DNA of 64,000 nt from Anagrus nilaparvatae (lineage: Eukaryota > Arthropoda > Insecta > Hymenoptera > Mymaridae): contig JAKSXM010000246.1 of the NCBI GenBank assembly GCA_022575985.1, positions 11,612,001 through 11,676,000 of the forward strand, written 5' to 3'. Each line of letters begins with the position of its first letter. Position 1 is the first letter of the stretch. The translations under genes and the position numbers were made by a program. This document shows, in pieces, positions 46,111 to 58,489 of this stretch. A model generated the notes under the pieces. It did no database searches and had not been told where the DNA came from. It worked only from the letters and a program-made list of their open reading frames with translations.

Positions 46111-49100
46111 CTTTGCGAATTGACACCTAATTGGAAAATTATTCAAGATGAAACAATAAAAGATAGTCAGAAAAAAATAATATTATGGGATTCAAAAAAC
46201 ATTGAAAATGAATTTTACAGAGCAGTATACGCAGACGGTTGCTTAACAACACATGAATCTACATTCAGAGATTTCTTTTCAACATTCTATTCAAATATCT
46301 TGGATGACTACAAAAAAATAAATGGTATAATATTTTAAATTTTATTCATTTCATGCTAATTTTTATTTTATTTTTATCTAACAATTTGTATAATTGTTCT
46401 TACTATTTAGAGTCTATTAACCCACATAATTTTTATATTTATAATAAAAATTAAAAATTGTTTCAATATTAGACTTTAGAGACTATGTATTACAGACTTT
46501 ATACCCTAACAAAAATAAACGGCCGGTTTTGGCCAGTTTCGGCTGGTTTCATCTGGTTTCACCTGATTTTATCTGGTTTCAATGAGTCTTAAACAGAAAA
46601 ATAGTTATCGTTGTTAAAAAAAGAAAATTTCCGGGGAAAATAAAGAAATTTCAATACTGAATAAGCTTAATATCATTATAATGTTTTTATCATATGATTT
46701 AATCATATTTTATCCAACTAAGCTGTGAATTTCTTTTTAACAATACTTGTTTGCCCGGAAAAACTTTTTGATCGTGTTGAAAACTTGGAAAATTCCGGAA
46801 AAACTTTATAACATTCTTTTAACCAATAAACATCAAAAAGAAACTTTATACATTACCAGGGGGTTTTCAAGGTTGAGAAAAACGTTTTTATGAGGGAAAA
46901 TTTAAATATTTTCACCCCAGCATATTTTCCGATTTTCCAAGATGGCGACCAATAAACATCTTTAAAAAAACTTTATACCTTACCAGGGGGTTTTCGAGGA
47001 CGAGAAAAATATTTTTATAAGTGAAAATTTTCATATTTTCCGATTTTCCAAGATAGCGGACCATTGAAAGTCCAAAAAGAAATTTGGTACATTACCAGGG
47101 GGTTTTCGAGGTTGAAAAAAACGTTTTTATGAGAGAAAAATTTCATCCACCATCTTATAGACTTTAATATCATTTGCTATGAATCATAAATAATCGATAC
47201 ATTTATTAAATTTTTTGTTTGTTTTTTAGATGCAAAGAATTACAATTTACTGAGTGAACTGATTCCACCAGGATTATTAAAGGATTTGAAAAGCATAAGA
47301 TCTTTTGTTAAATTTTTATTTATTGCAGTAGATGAAGAAATGAAAGATCAGAATAAATCAGACCTTAAAAATGAAATCATGGAATATTTTAATAATGAAT
47401 CAATCAAAAGTTTTAGCAAAACACATATTGATAAAGCTTTGAAGCATATGATTACTGGTTATAGCAAAATGTTAGTCAAAGAAAAAAATAAGTTTAAATC
47501 AAGGTAAAACTTACAGTTTACTTAAGTCTAAAGTTTCCCAACGATGAAAAATCTCTGTAGATCTCCCCGGATTGCTTTAGATCTCCAGAGATCTTTAGGG
47601 ACAAAAAAGCTAGAGCAAAATTCAGAAATAATAAGTAGCTATAAAAAGTATAAACAAATAAATTTTATAGTTTTTTGTTGATTATTAACGTTATTTAAAT
47701 ACAAAAAAAGTATTGTAAAAAGTCTAGCTGATTTTTAGATATTTATAGGGCTCCGGAAATAACTGGAGATCTAATGAGATCCAGGGAAATATAGAGAGAT
47801 TTAAAAAAGATTTCAACAATTCGTTGAGTTATTTAGAGTTTATACAAATTATTTCAAAATTAATTCAAAAAATTTCTATATTGCTAATATTATGCTTACT
47901 AAACTTAATTTTAGATATCAGAGTAAGATGAATAGCCAAAGGAAAATATTTCAATTTGAAATAAAGAGGGTATTACATCCAGAGAAATTTGAAGACCTAT
48001 CGAAATATCCAAATTTTAGTAATTTCAATCCAGCATATTTTAAAGGTATAGGTTACAATACATAATTCTATGGTAGTACTACACCTCCTATTCAATGTAA
48101 TGTAAAGTATAAAAAATAACACGTCATTTTTTAAGCCATAGGTGTACTACCATAATATTATATAATATATCATGGTATAGATAATCAATAATTTTCTTCA
48201 ATTATTTGCTATAATGGTTCAATAAAATCTGAAAAAAAATAGATATAAATAATACAACATTTGAATGAATTAATTAAAAACCTTTTACATGATAACTGAT
48301 TTCGTTCCACCTAGTTTTGTTTCAAATTTTCAAAAATCTTGAAATTCATGTTGTTTTGATTTCTAAAATTTTTCAAAGCGTAAATTTTAATGTTCACAAT
48401 AATTATTTTAGTGAAAGATTTAGTACCAAAAAGTAGCTAAAAAAGAAGTAAATTTTTTTTTAGTCCCAATTAAAGTAAAATAAGTTTTATTAACTAAAAG
48501 TTGCATTTTTTTCCTTTTAGCTATTTTTTGGTACTAAAATAGAAATTAAAATAAAAATTATAATTTGCATACATTGAGGATTCACATTCTTAAAATTTAA
48601 GGGGATTAAAATAGCATAAATACCAAAATTCAAACAAATTTGGAGCAAAATTAAAAAAAGTGAAGTCAATTTTGGTTATAAAAAAAAAAACACAAGTAAT
48701 AATTTAATTCTTAAAATCTGCAGTTGACAACTCATCTTCTGAAGCTTCAAGCAACTTAACTATCGACAACTCAGATGAATACTCATCTTCAGATGACTAC
48801 TCATCTTCAGATGATTTAAGCATCAAGTCTTTTAAAAAATTAACAGATGAAAAGCAAAAATATAAATCACAGTCATGCACAAGTTACCAAAACTTAACAT
48901 GTGATGATTCTATTAAAATTCAAAAAGTATCCAAAAAAAATTATCTTAAAAATATACGCATACAAAAAGTTATTATAGATGAGTCACCAGACATTAGTTT
49001 CTCAGATGAATCATCTACTACTTTAGATAACACACAAATACCTCACACTAGGTCTACTCCTTTAACAGAAGAAATTTTAGGTATCTTAAATTTATTTACA

Positions 49101-51019
49101 TTTCTATTTAATTAAAAATATAATATTTTACAAAAAAGTACTTTTATTTTTATAACAGAAGAAAAAATTGATAATGAAAAAGTCTCTAGTCATGAGAATT
49201 TACTTGAAAGATTCAGCGAGTTATGTGCATCATATAAATTCATAAAAAACACCTCAAATGGTATTAAAAAATTTTTTTATATGACGGGTTCCATTCCAAC
49301 TGGGCCCAAAATTACCTTTATTTTTAAGAAAATGTCTAAAAAACGAAAATAGCTACCAAAAATCGAGAACACAACCTAAAGGGATATAAATTATTGGAAA
49401 GGCTAATTATAAGTTACATATTAGGAAAAAAATATTTTTGTCTGATTTTCGGTACCCTTGAGTCAAATTTGTGCCCAGTTTGCGTGGAATCCCTCATATA
49501 TTAATTGCAAATTATTGTACAAAAACTATTTTCTCTCTTTACTTTTAATTTAGATTATTTTACATTATTTAACATATTAATTGTAATTTTTAGATAATAA
49601 AAAAAAAACACCTACTAAAGATGATAAAATTGAATCCAGGCGTCATCGGAGAGGTGATCTATCGCTAATTTTAAAAGATAATTACAATATATTAGAAACT
49701 TCTAATTTAAGATATGGCAAAAAAAGGATTCGATAACATAAACTATACGTTCCTAATTATTTTTTTGCTTAAAAATATATGTTACATTATGTTATATTTT
49801 ATAATTATTTTTATATTGAATTATTGAATTATTATATTTATAAAATTAATAAAATTAAGAATATTTTTACTTTATTCTAATAGTTTTCTTAATTAAAATA
49901 GATTGATTTTTAAAAAGGCAATCACTTCTTGATTAATAATTTTTTTATTTCTGCATCAGTTTTTGACAAAAGTTTTAGAACCAGAAAATTACATGTAGCA
50001 ATTAATGATTTAAAAACAAATGCTTGCTGAATTTTAAATTCCTTTCAATTATTAAATAATTAAATAAAATGTTTTATAGTGTGTCAATATAATCTAACTT
50101 TTTTAGATGGATTAATTTTTTATTTAATTAAAGTTTTGAAAATAATTTTCATAAAAAATAATAAAATTTTAATAAATTATAATAAAGAAATAAATAAATA
50201 AATAATGTATAGCCACGATTTCAGTAAAAATTTGTTTCTAAACAAATAATTTATAAATTTATTTTTTTGTGATTTAATTTTATTGTCATTTATGTTTTAG
50301 CTGATTTTTTTGATAAAATTGAATATAAATAGAAAAATAGAGTAATAGACAAGAGTTTTTTTTAATTTTTACTAAATTTTATCTTCGGTGGGTACTAGTA
50401 CTTTATGCGTGCAATTACATCTTATGCCTTGGGTATTATATTTGGTAGGGTATTCTTAGGAAAATTCTTAATAATCGACAATAATTTTTCTCGAAATATA
50501 TTAAAAATTATTTTCTAGCTACATATAATATTAAAGCTTAGAAAATATTAAAAGTCTATATTTTTTACAGATTTATTGAGAGAGTTAGATAATAAAAAAA
50601 GTATTCAAAAATCATTTTTGAAAATGCCATTAATTGAAAGGAAGAGACAAATCTTAAAATGGCTGAAAATATCCGACACCATTATAAAAAATGCTTTGAC
50701 AAATAGGTACAAAATAACTCAAACAGATTTAAAAGTAACTAAACAAAATTTATCTGCATCATTTTATGATACTAAAGTTACTATTCGTATTGTGAAAGAC
50801 ATTTTTGAAAAAACTGCATTTAAATATTTGAAAAATATTATTAATCATTTCAAAAAGACTTGCTGGCATTGTTTTATTTGTCAAAAACAAACATCCATCA
50901 CAAACAAGAGTAACATTTCCATCTGCTGCGATAAATGCATGTGCTGGTCACATTTGGAGTGCAATGATATTAACGGTTATGTACCTGAAAATGAGTGGTT
51001 TTGTACCCACTGCAAATAA
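46111..51019 (+). CDS. PHD-finger protein gene, multi-exon, 5' end not found
   Basis: Exons 46111-46324, 47230-47503, 47915-48045, 48724-49080 and 49159-49260 have GT-AG borders and matching phases (1,2,1,1,1). A terminal exon follows at 50571-51019. Exon 49595-49735 can end the protein itself (TAA after YGKKRIR) or, through a weaker donor GAGAG|GTGATC, lead into the last exon. The N-terminal 250 residues (LTPNWKIIQDE, STFRDFFSTFYSNIL, ELIPPGLLKDLKSIRSFVKF) belong to no family I recognise. A Ser/Asp-rich acidic stretch (SDEYSSSDDYSSSDD) follows. The last 50 residues form a C4HC3 PHD finger: CFIC, CDKC, HLEC, CTHC. PHD fingers read histone tails, so a nuclear chromatin role is inferred. A TGA at 46,096 blocks extension to the ATG at 46,039; the 46,111 start assumes an acceptor at TTTATCAG, with the first exon further upstream. 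Confidence 0.8.
46790..47165 (+). repeat. Tandem repeat in PHD-gene intron 1, three units
   Basis: Units of about 110-130 bp contain TTACCAGGGGGTTTTCGAGG, AACGTTTTTATGAG and TTTTCCGATTTTCCAAGATG. Clear starts lie near 46,855, 46,982 and 47,093. Just before it (46,520-46,575) lies a short GGTTTCATCTGGTTTCACCT run. Confidence 0.75.
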
Positions 51020-51185
51020 ATATTTTACAAAATTTTAAGAATTAGCATTTAAAAAAAAGAAGACATTATTTAATAACATTTATATTTTTTGAAAAGAATT
51101 TATTTATAAAATAAAAGAGAAATTCGTAGTTTTTAAAAATTTACAACTCTTGGTGTTTTTCATTTTCATACAATTACTTTAAGAA

Positions 51186-51849
51186 TCTTACTACCTAAAA
51201 CTCATGATTCCCTCTCTCATAACTTTTATCATCGAATTATTCATGATTTGATTGGTCGTGCTGATTTTGTCATGCGCGAGATTTATATCAGAAGTACTGC
51301 GGTCACATCGATCAAGCGTTATTTAATTTTTATTAGTTTTTTAAAATTTGTAATTATAAATTATTTAAAAAAAAATAAAATTAGCAATAAAATAATTCTC
51401 TTATTTTATTGTACATTCTACTCAAAATTTCGCCATCAATTTTAAATATTACTTTTTGAATTTATTTTTATAAATTGTGAAAATAATTATAAAATATAAT
51501 AAAATATGTTTAAACTAAAATAAAACACTACATCTAAACTCATTCGAGTATTTCGTCATCCTATTGTAAAATTTCGCCGACCAGGACAAAAGAAAAATTT
51601 ATCTCAAGGGATAGTAATCAATAATTGCATTAGAGACAATATTGCAATATTTTTTTCTTGAGATAAATTTTAATAATAAAAATAATAATGGTTTATTAGA
51701 ATTCTAGAAAAAGTTCATTATTTTAAATCGACATCTCACGTTACAATTGTTTTTATTCATGAATGAAATCATATTTTTATTCCCATTAAACATGAAATAA
51801 GATCTGAAAGGGTTGGCGTGCTTCAGGGCGCAGGGGGCTTGCCCCCTAG
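51186..51849 (+). mobile_element. Non-autonomous Helitron-like element
   Basis: Begins TCTTACTACC after an A and ends in a strong hairpin GGGGGCTTGCCCCC followed by CTAG and then T. TC start, 3' hairpin with CTAG end, and A/T flanks fit rolling-circle Helitron insertion between A and T. The hairpin sits closer to the CTAG than in many Helitrons. About 664 bp, no Rep/helicase. A truncated relative lies at 6,130. Confidence 0.5.
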
Positions 51850-51914
51850 TATTTTTAAAAAATATACTAGTTTTCAAGAATCATGAACTCAAAAGAAAAA
51901 TTCTCTATTGATAG

Positions 51915-52945
51915 TCAAGCTTGCTTTTAAAAATGCTGTTCAAGCTTGATATACAACATCGCTCATCGCTATTCAAGGTTCAAATTCAAGCTTGATATTC
52001 AAACTTGCTAAACAATCTTGCTATTCAAGCTTCCTAGACAAGCTTATTATTCAAGCTTGCTATTTATGGTTGAAATTCAAGCTTGCTATGAAAGATTGAT
52101 AAACAAACTTGAATATTAAATTTAAACTTGCTAAAGTTGCTATTCAAGATTGAAATTCAAACTCGCTAATCAAGATTAAAATTCAAGCTTCATATTCAAC
52201 CTTGCTAAACAACCTTGGTAATCAAGCTTGCTAATCCAGGTTGAAATTCAAGCTTGCTAATCAAGGTTGAAAATCAAACTTGCTAATCAAGATTGAAATT
52301 CAAGCTTGATATTCAACCTTGCTATACTACCTTGCTAAGCAACCTTGCTAATCAAGATCTAAAGTCAAGGTTTAAATTCAAGCTTGCTAATCAAGGTTGA
52401 AAATCAAACTTGCTAATCAAGGTTGAAAATCAAACTTGCTAATTAAGATTGAAATTCAAGCATGATATTCAACCTTGCTAATCAAGAATGAAATTAAAGG
52501 TTGAAATTCAAGCTTGCTAATCAAGGTTGAAAATCAAACTTGCTATTCAAGCTTGCTAATCAAGATCTAAAGTCAAGGTTTAAATTCAAGCTTGCTAATC
52601 AAGGTTGAAAATCAAACTTGCTAATCAAGATTGAAATTGAAGCTTGATATTCAACCTTGCTAAACTACCTTGCTATTCAAGGTTGAAATTCAAGCTTGAT
52701 ATTCAACCTTGCTAATCAAGCTTGATATTCAACCTTGCTAATCAAGCTTGCTAATCAAGATCTAAAGTCAAGATTGAAATTCAAGCTTGCTAATGAAGGT
52801 TGAAAATCAAACTTGCTAATCAAGATTGAAATTAAAGCTTGATATTCAACCTTGCTAAACTACCTTGCTATTCAAGGTTGAAATTCAAGATTGATATTCA
52901 ACCTTGCTAATCAAGCTTGCTAATCAAGGTTGAAATTCAAGGTTG
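51915..52945. repeat. 13-bp minisatellite, right array 1
   Basis: Units such as GCTAATCAAGGTT, GAAATTCAAGCTT and GATATTCAACCTT, about 79 in all. Reverse complement of the array at 38,275-39,400. Separated from the next array by about 500 bp of non-repetitive sequence. Confidence 0.9.
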
Positions 52946-53464
52946 ATATAAAATTGGTTCTAGTGTACGTAATACCAAAAATAAAGAGTTTATTAAAATT
53001 ATTCAATCTATTACTGCTGTGGCGAACAAAACATTATTTTTATACCAAATCTTGTTTATTGAAAATTAATTATTATTTTTTGCTCTAAATTTATATCCGG
53101 ATATATTTGAGGTTACTATAGTACTGGATGTGGGTACACAAAGTGTGAATATATTAAAAATAACCCATTTTGAGGGTATTTAATAAGTTGAAGGTGAAGC
53201 CCCAATTTCTTTTCTAAATGACTCCAATCTCGTAATTAGCAACCCAAAATCGTTGTTAGCCCAATTCTGGTGGTCAGTAACTATAATTATACAGCAAAAC
53301 CCGTATTATGACTGGAGTATGAAGGGTTTACACATTTTTATATTTAAACATCTAAATGCCTTAATATTTTTCTCAGAATCTGTCTAAAGCACGTTGATTA
53401 ATATGCCATACCCGGAAAAATTTTTTAAATTAAGTATAACATATTTGACACTTAATTGATATTT
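52946..53464. repeat. Inverted partner of 39,400-39,590, between minisatellite arrays
   Basis: 53,275-53,465 (CAGTAACTATAATTATACAG, ACTGGAGTATGAAG, ATCTAAATGCCTTAATATTT) is the inverse of 39,400-39,590 and ends exactly at the AGTTACTG edge. The part before (52,950-53,270) has a CCAATTTCTTTTCTAAATGA block resembling the transposase intron repeat. No gene. Confidence 0.75.
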
Positions 53465-55845
53465 ACCTACTCAAGCTTGCTATTCAAGGTTGAAATTAAA
53501 GCTTGCTATTAAAGGCCGATAAAAAAGCTTGATATTCAATGTTGAAATTCAAGCTTGCTAATCAAGGTTGAAATTCCAGCTTGATATTCAACCTTGCATA
53601 AACAACCTTGCTATTCAAGCTTGCTAATAGAGCTTTCTAATCAAGCTTGATATTCTACCCTGCTAAACATCATTGCTATTCAAGTTTCCTAAACAAGCTT
53701 GTTATTTAAGCTTTCTTTTTAAGGTTGCTACTCAAGTTGAAATTTAAACTTGCTAATCAAGATTGAAATTCAAGCTTGATATTCAATCTTGCTAAACAAC
53801 CTTGCTAATCAACCTTGCTAATCAAGATTGAAATTCAAGCTTGATATTCAACCTTGCTAAGCAACCTTGCTAATCAAGCTTGCTAATCTAGGTTGAAATT
53901 CAAGCTTGCTAATCAAGGTTGAAATTCAAACTTGCTAATCAAGATTGAAATTCAAGCTTGATATTCAACCTTGCTAAACAACCTTGCTAATCAAGCTTGC
54001 TAATCAAGGTTGAAATTCAAGCTTGCTAATCAAGGTTGAATTTCAAATTTGCTAATCTGGATTGAAATTCAAGCTTGATATTCAATCTTGCTAAACAACC
54101 TTGCTAATCAACCATGCTAATCTAGGTTGAAATTCAAGCTTGCTAATCAAGGTTGAAAATCAATCTTGATATTCAACCTTGCTAAGCAACCTTGCTAATC
54201 AAGCTTGCTAATCAAGGTTGAAATTCAAGGTTGAAATTCAAGCTTGATATTCAACCTTGCTAATCAAGGTTGAAATTCAAGATTGAAATTCAAGCTTGAT
54301 ATTCAACCTTGCTAATCAAGCTTGCTAATCAAGGTTGAAATTCAAGGTTGAAAATCAAACTTGATATTCAACCTTGCTAAGCAACCTTGCTAATCAAGCT
54401 TGCTAATCAAGGTTGAAATTCAAGCTTGCTAATCAAGGTTGAAAATCAAACTTGATATTCAACCTTGCTAAACAACCTTGGTAATCAAGCTTGCTAATCA
54501 AGGTTGAAATTCAAGCTTGCTAATCAAGGTTGAAAATCAAACTTGCTAATCAAGATTGAAATTCAAGCTTGATATTCAACCTTGCTATACTACCTTGCTA
54601 AGCAACCTTGCTAATCAAGCTTGCTAATCAAGGTTGAAATTCAAGGTTGAAAATCAAACTTGATATTCAACCTTGCTAAGCAACCTTGCTAATCAACCTT
54701 GCTAATCAAGGTTGAAATTCAAGCTTGCTAATCAAGGTTGAAAAACAATCTTGATATTCAACCTTGCTAAGCAACCTTGCTAATCAAGCTTGCTAATCAA
54801 GGTTGAAATTCAAGGTTGAAATTCAAGCTTGATATTCAACCTTGCTAATCAAGCTTGCTAATCAAGGTTGAAATTCAAGGTTGAAAATCAAACTTGATAT
54901 TCAACCTCGCTAAGCAAGGTTGAAATTCAAGATTGAAATTCAAGCTTGATATTCAACCTTGCTAATCAAGCTTGCTAATCAAGGTTGAAATTCAAGCTTG
55001 CTAATCAAGGTTGAAAATCAAACTTGATATTCAACCTTGCTAAACAACCTTGGTAATCAAGCTTGCTAATCCAGGTTGAAATTCAAGCTTGCTAATCAAG
55101 GTTGAAAATCAAACTTGCTAATCAAGATTGAAATTCAAGCTTGATATTCAACCTTGCTATACTACCTTGCTAAGCAACCTTGCTAATCAAGCTTGCTAAT
55201 CAAGGTTGAAATTCAAGCTTGCTAATCAAGGTTGAAAATCAATCTTGATATTCAAGATTGAAATTCAAGCTTGATATCCAAGGTTGAATTTCAAATTTGC
55301 TAATCTGGATTGAAATTCAAGCTTGATATTCAATCTTGCTAAACAACCTTGCTAATCAACCTTGCTAATCAAGGTTGAAATTCAAGCTTGCTAATTAAGG
55401 TTGAAAATCAATCTTGATATTCAACCTTGCTTAGCAACCTTGCTAATCAAGCTTGCTAATCAAGGTTGAAATTCAAGATTTAAATTCAAGCTTGATATTC
55501 AACCTTGCTAATAAAGCTTGCTAATCAAGGTTGAAATTCAAGCTTGCTAATCAAGGTTGAAATTCAAGCTTGCTAATCAAGGTTGAAAATCAAACTTGAT
55601 ATTCAACCTTGCTAAACAACCTTGGTAATCAATCTTTCTAATCAAGGTTGAAATTCAAGCTTGCTAATCAAGGTTGAAAATCAAACTTGCTAATCAAGAT
55701 TGAAATTCATGCTTGATATTCAACCTTGCTAAAGAACCTTACTATTCAAGCTTGCAATTAAAGCTTCATATTCAACCTTGTCAAACAACCTTTCTATTCA
55801 AGCTTGCTATTCAAGCTTGTTAAGCAAGCTTGTTATTAAAGATAA
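53465..55845. repeat. 13-bp minisatellite, right array 2
   Basis: About 183 units of the same 13-bp family, with longer higher-order repeats (blocks of roughly 100-200 bp recur, for example around 54,340, 54,640 and 54,880). Inverse orientation to 38,275-39,400. Confidence 0.9.
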
Positions 55846-55976
55846 GTTTTATTATAAAAGTTTTAGATATCTATAATAAATGTTTTGGTCAAGTTTACTT
55901 CTAGGTTATGATAAATTATATAAAGATAAAGCAATCAATAAAAGCAAGTATTTTTAAAAGAATTGTAGACATTTTA

Positions 55977-56345
55977 ACATGGAACATGTTTATAGGGAGG
56001 GGGTACTTCGAAACTGGAAAATTAAGGGGGGGGTCAAATATGTCCCATTTAAGGGGGGGGGGGGTCAAATTTGTCCCATTTAAGGGGGGGTCAAATTTGT
56101 CCCATTTAAGGTGGGGGGGTCAAATGGGACTTGGAATAATTTCAATTTTGAGACTTAGAATATTTTTGATTTATGGACCTAATAATACTCGTTTAGGAAA
56201 TCATAATAGTTTGGGTTTAGAATTTTAACATTTAGCAAAGGTGATAATTACAAATTATAAAAATAGGAAATTGTATTGTTTTTTGTGTGTCTATGCTGTA
56301 AGATTACATATTTAAGTAAACATGTTCCATGCATTTTGGTTGTGT
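55977..56345 (+). repeat. AACATGTT-bounded repeat, copy 3
   Basis: Starts CATGGAACATGTTTATAGGG and ends AAACATGTTCCATGCATT. The interior has three long G runs (GGGGGTCAAATTTGTCCCAT repeats), so the open frame at 55,908-56,228 is a repeat artefact. Confidence 0.7.
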
Positions 56346-57000
56346 GTACACAAACCGGTTATAAGTTTTTATATTGAAAGAGTAAATTCATTTTAGATCA
56401 TTTTTAAAATTTAATTTTTTTTTTTTAATTAGTAACTTTTTTGACATTTATCTCAATAAATAAAATTTTAAAAAAATCATCGATTTCCTTTCTCCAAAAT
56501 CTTTTATGTTGCAGCGCAGCACTACTAAAATTTTATAGCAAATTTGGGTGGTATGCTTAGGTTAAGTTTAGAAGCAGCAAGAACGTATGCGCATACATTT
56601 AGAAGTTATGATCTATTTTTAATTTAATATATCTAAATATTTTCTCCTACAAGTTGTATTCCGCTGTCACATAACTGATGAATCACCCTGTATATTAATT
56701 ACCTAGTATGAAATAATTAGAGGCTTAGATTAGATTTTATTTTATTAGATTTTATTTATTTTATTTATTTTATTTATTTTATTAGATTTTATTTTTTAAA
56801 GATTTATTATACTAATTAAATGGTTTCTTTCATAAAATTATTTTGATAACATATATTTAATTTTTAAATGCAATAATGTAAAACAATTAATTTAACTCTT
56901 AATATGTCTTGTTTTAGGTTGTTAAGTTTTTGCTCTGTCAAAAAAGTTTTATTAGCTATTGTTATTTATTTATTTTTATAAATGTATAAGTAAAAAGTTA
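56346..57000. other. Gene-free stretch
   Basis: AT-rich; a simple repeat of TTTTATTAGATT/TTATTTATTT type spans about 56,735-56,800. No gene. Confidence 0.5.
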
Positions 57001-57002
57001 AT

Positions 57003-57761
57003 TTATTCAATAAAATGTTTCTTTAAGTATTTCATCATATTTGCGCTTCTGAAAGAATCAACACCAAATACTTTTTTTAATTCTTGATCGCATATTATTA
57101 TATTTTCATCAGTTGAATCCTAAAAGAAAAAAAAAATTATGTAAAAAATGTTCCAATTTTAGCTTTAAAATAATAAACTGCAAACCTGTAATTTTTTGTT
57201 GTTGATTTTAGCCCATATTCTAGAAATAACCTGGCTTTTTGATGCTTCTTTTAAGTTTATATATTTTGATAATTCCGGCGACAACTTAAAAATTAATTTT
57301 TCACACTGCTTTGATTTATTTTTATAATCTATTTTCTGTTTATCAGCCAGTCCCTTATTTTTTCTAACCTTTGCATTCTTATCATATGTTACTGAAAAAA
57401 TTAAAATTCTTTTTATAACCTCTTTTTGTTATAAATTTATATTATATAAAATTATAAAAGTTAATTTTGAATTTAAGTGGTTTAATGTTTTTAATAATTA
57501 TCTCTCTTAATTACATCCAATCACAATTGAATAAATCTACTTACACATTTTTTCTTTAATTAAATAATTTTTACATGGTAGAGAAACAGGCATTAGATCA
57601 TCAACAAAATCATCATCAGATAACGGCAGTACATTATCTGTTTTTAATTTTTTATTTGTTGTTTGTTCTTCTTCAGAACTAGAACTTTCTGATAACTCCA
57701 ATAAATCAGCGTACTTTTCAATCCAACCATCTTACATTTCCCCTTCACTTAAATTATCCAT
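57003..57761 (-). CDS. SWIB/MDM2-domain protein gene, three exons, stop codon in exon 1
   Basis: Exons on the minus strand: 57761-57545, 57391-57186, 57119-57003, with GT-AG borders and phases 1 and 0. The last two exons form a SWIB domain: LSPELSKYINLKEASKSQVI, SRIWAKINNKKLQ, IIICDQELKKVFGVDSF and the end MMKYLKKHFIE. SWIB domains occur in BAF60-type chromatin remodelling subunits and short eukaryotic relatives. Exon 1 encodes an acidic Ser/Glu/Asp-rich region (LELSESSSSEEEQ, LSDDDFVDDL). Codon 10 of exon 1 is TAA (57,734-57,732), so translation from the first ATG would stop after MDNLSEGEM. Either a later in-frame ATG (MPVSLPCKN, in exon 1) is used or the copy is recently inactivated. Otherwise the frame is clean. 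It lies inside the giant element. Confidence 0.82.
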
Positions 57762-58489
57762 TTTTTTAAGAATATTTTATTTTGAAAAGACAAGTTTGAC
57801 CTGTTTGACTGAGTTCACTATCTATAGTGATTTTGAGGTTATAAGTAGTTTAAAAAATAGAGTAAATTCACTTGTATACACTATATAGTTAACGCACCAG
57901 CAATGTTAAATGCATCCAAAAATTTTATCAGCACTAGAATGGATGCACCTCAGTGAAACGTATGTATTTTTACTCGCTGAAACCGATTTTGAAGGTTTCA
58001 TCCATTTTCGGATGGCCAGTTTTGAGTAATGGATGCTATATAATAAAAAATCGGCGAATAATTAGCAAGATTGGTAATATCTTTAAAACAATTGCTAATT
58101 GAGCCTATTTTTGGTACCCCAATAAGGTTTTCGGGGTCGCTGATCACGATTTTGAAAATAGATTTATAAAAACCAAAATGCCAGACTTAAAATGGCGTAT
58201 TTCTAATCTTAGAAATGGCGATTTATGCTGTTTTAAGCACAAGCCAGCATTTTTAGTCGTTTTGAAAGCATGTGCGAGGCAAGTACTTACACAAATTTTT
58301 AAAAAAAATTAATTTTATAATTTTAATATTTTTTGTTTTTTAAATAATTAAACGGTGTCTAGATAAGGTGTATTAGGAGTCTACTGACGAGCCAACCTAA
58401 TACACTATGGCGAAACACTGTTACGTACCTATTAGTTTAAAATTAACCAATTTATTGGTTAAATTAATAAGAATATCATAATTACGTTG
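57762..58489. other. Upstream region of the SWIB gene
   Basis: Non-coding; probable promoter side of the SWIB gene. Contains degenerate GGTCGCTGATCACGATTTTG at 58,130, an outlying unit of the following array. Confidence 0.5.

Noticed and set aside
38275..55845. CRISPR-like array
   Set aside because: The 13-bp units are contiguous variants without unique spacers; this is a minisatellite in a eukaryotic genome.
55908..56228. 106-codon plus-strand frame with GGGSNMSHLRGGG repeats
   Set aside because: It lies within the G-run repeat family bounded by AACATGTT and its repeats mirror the DNA repeat.
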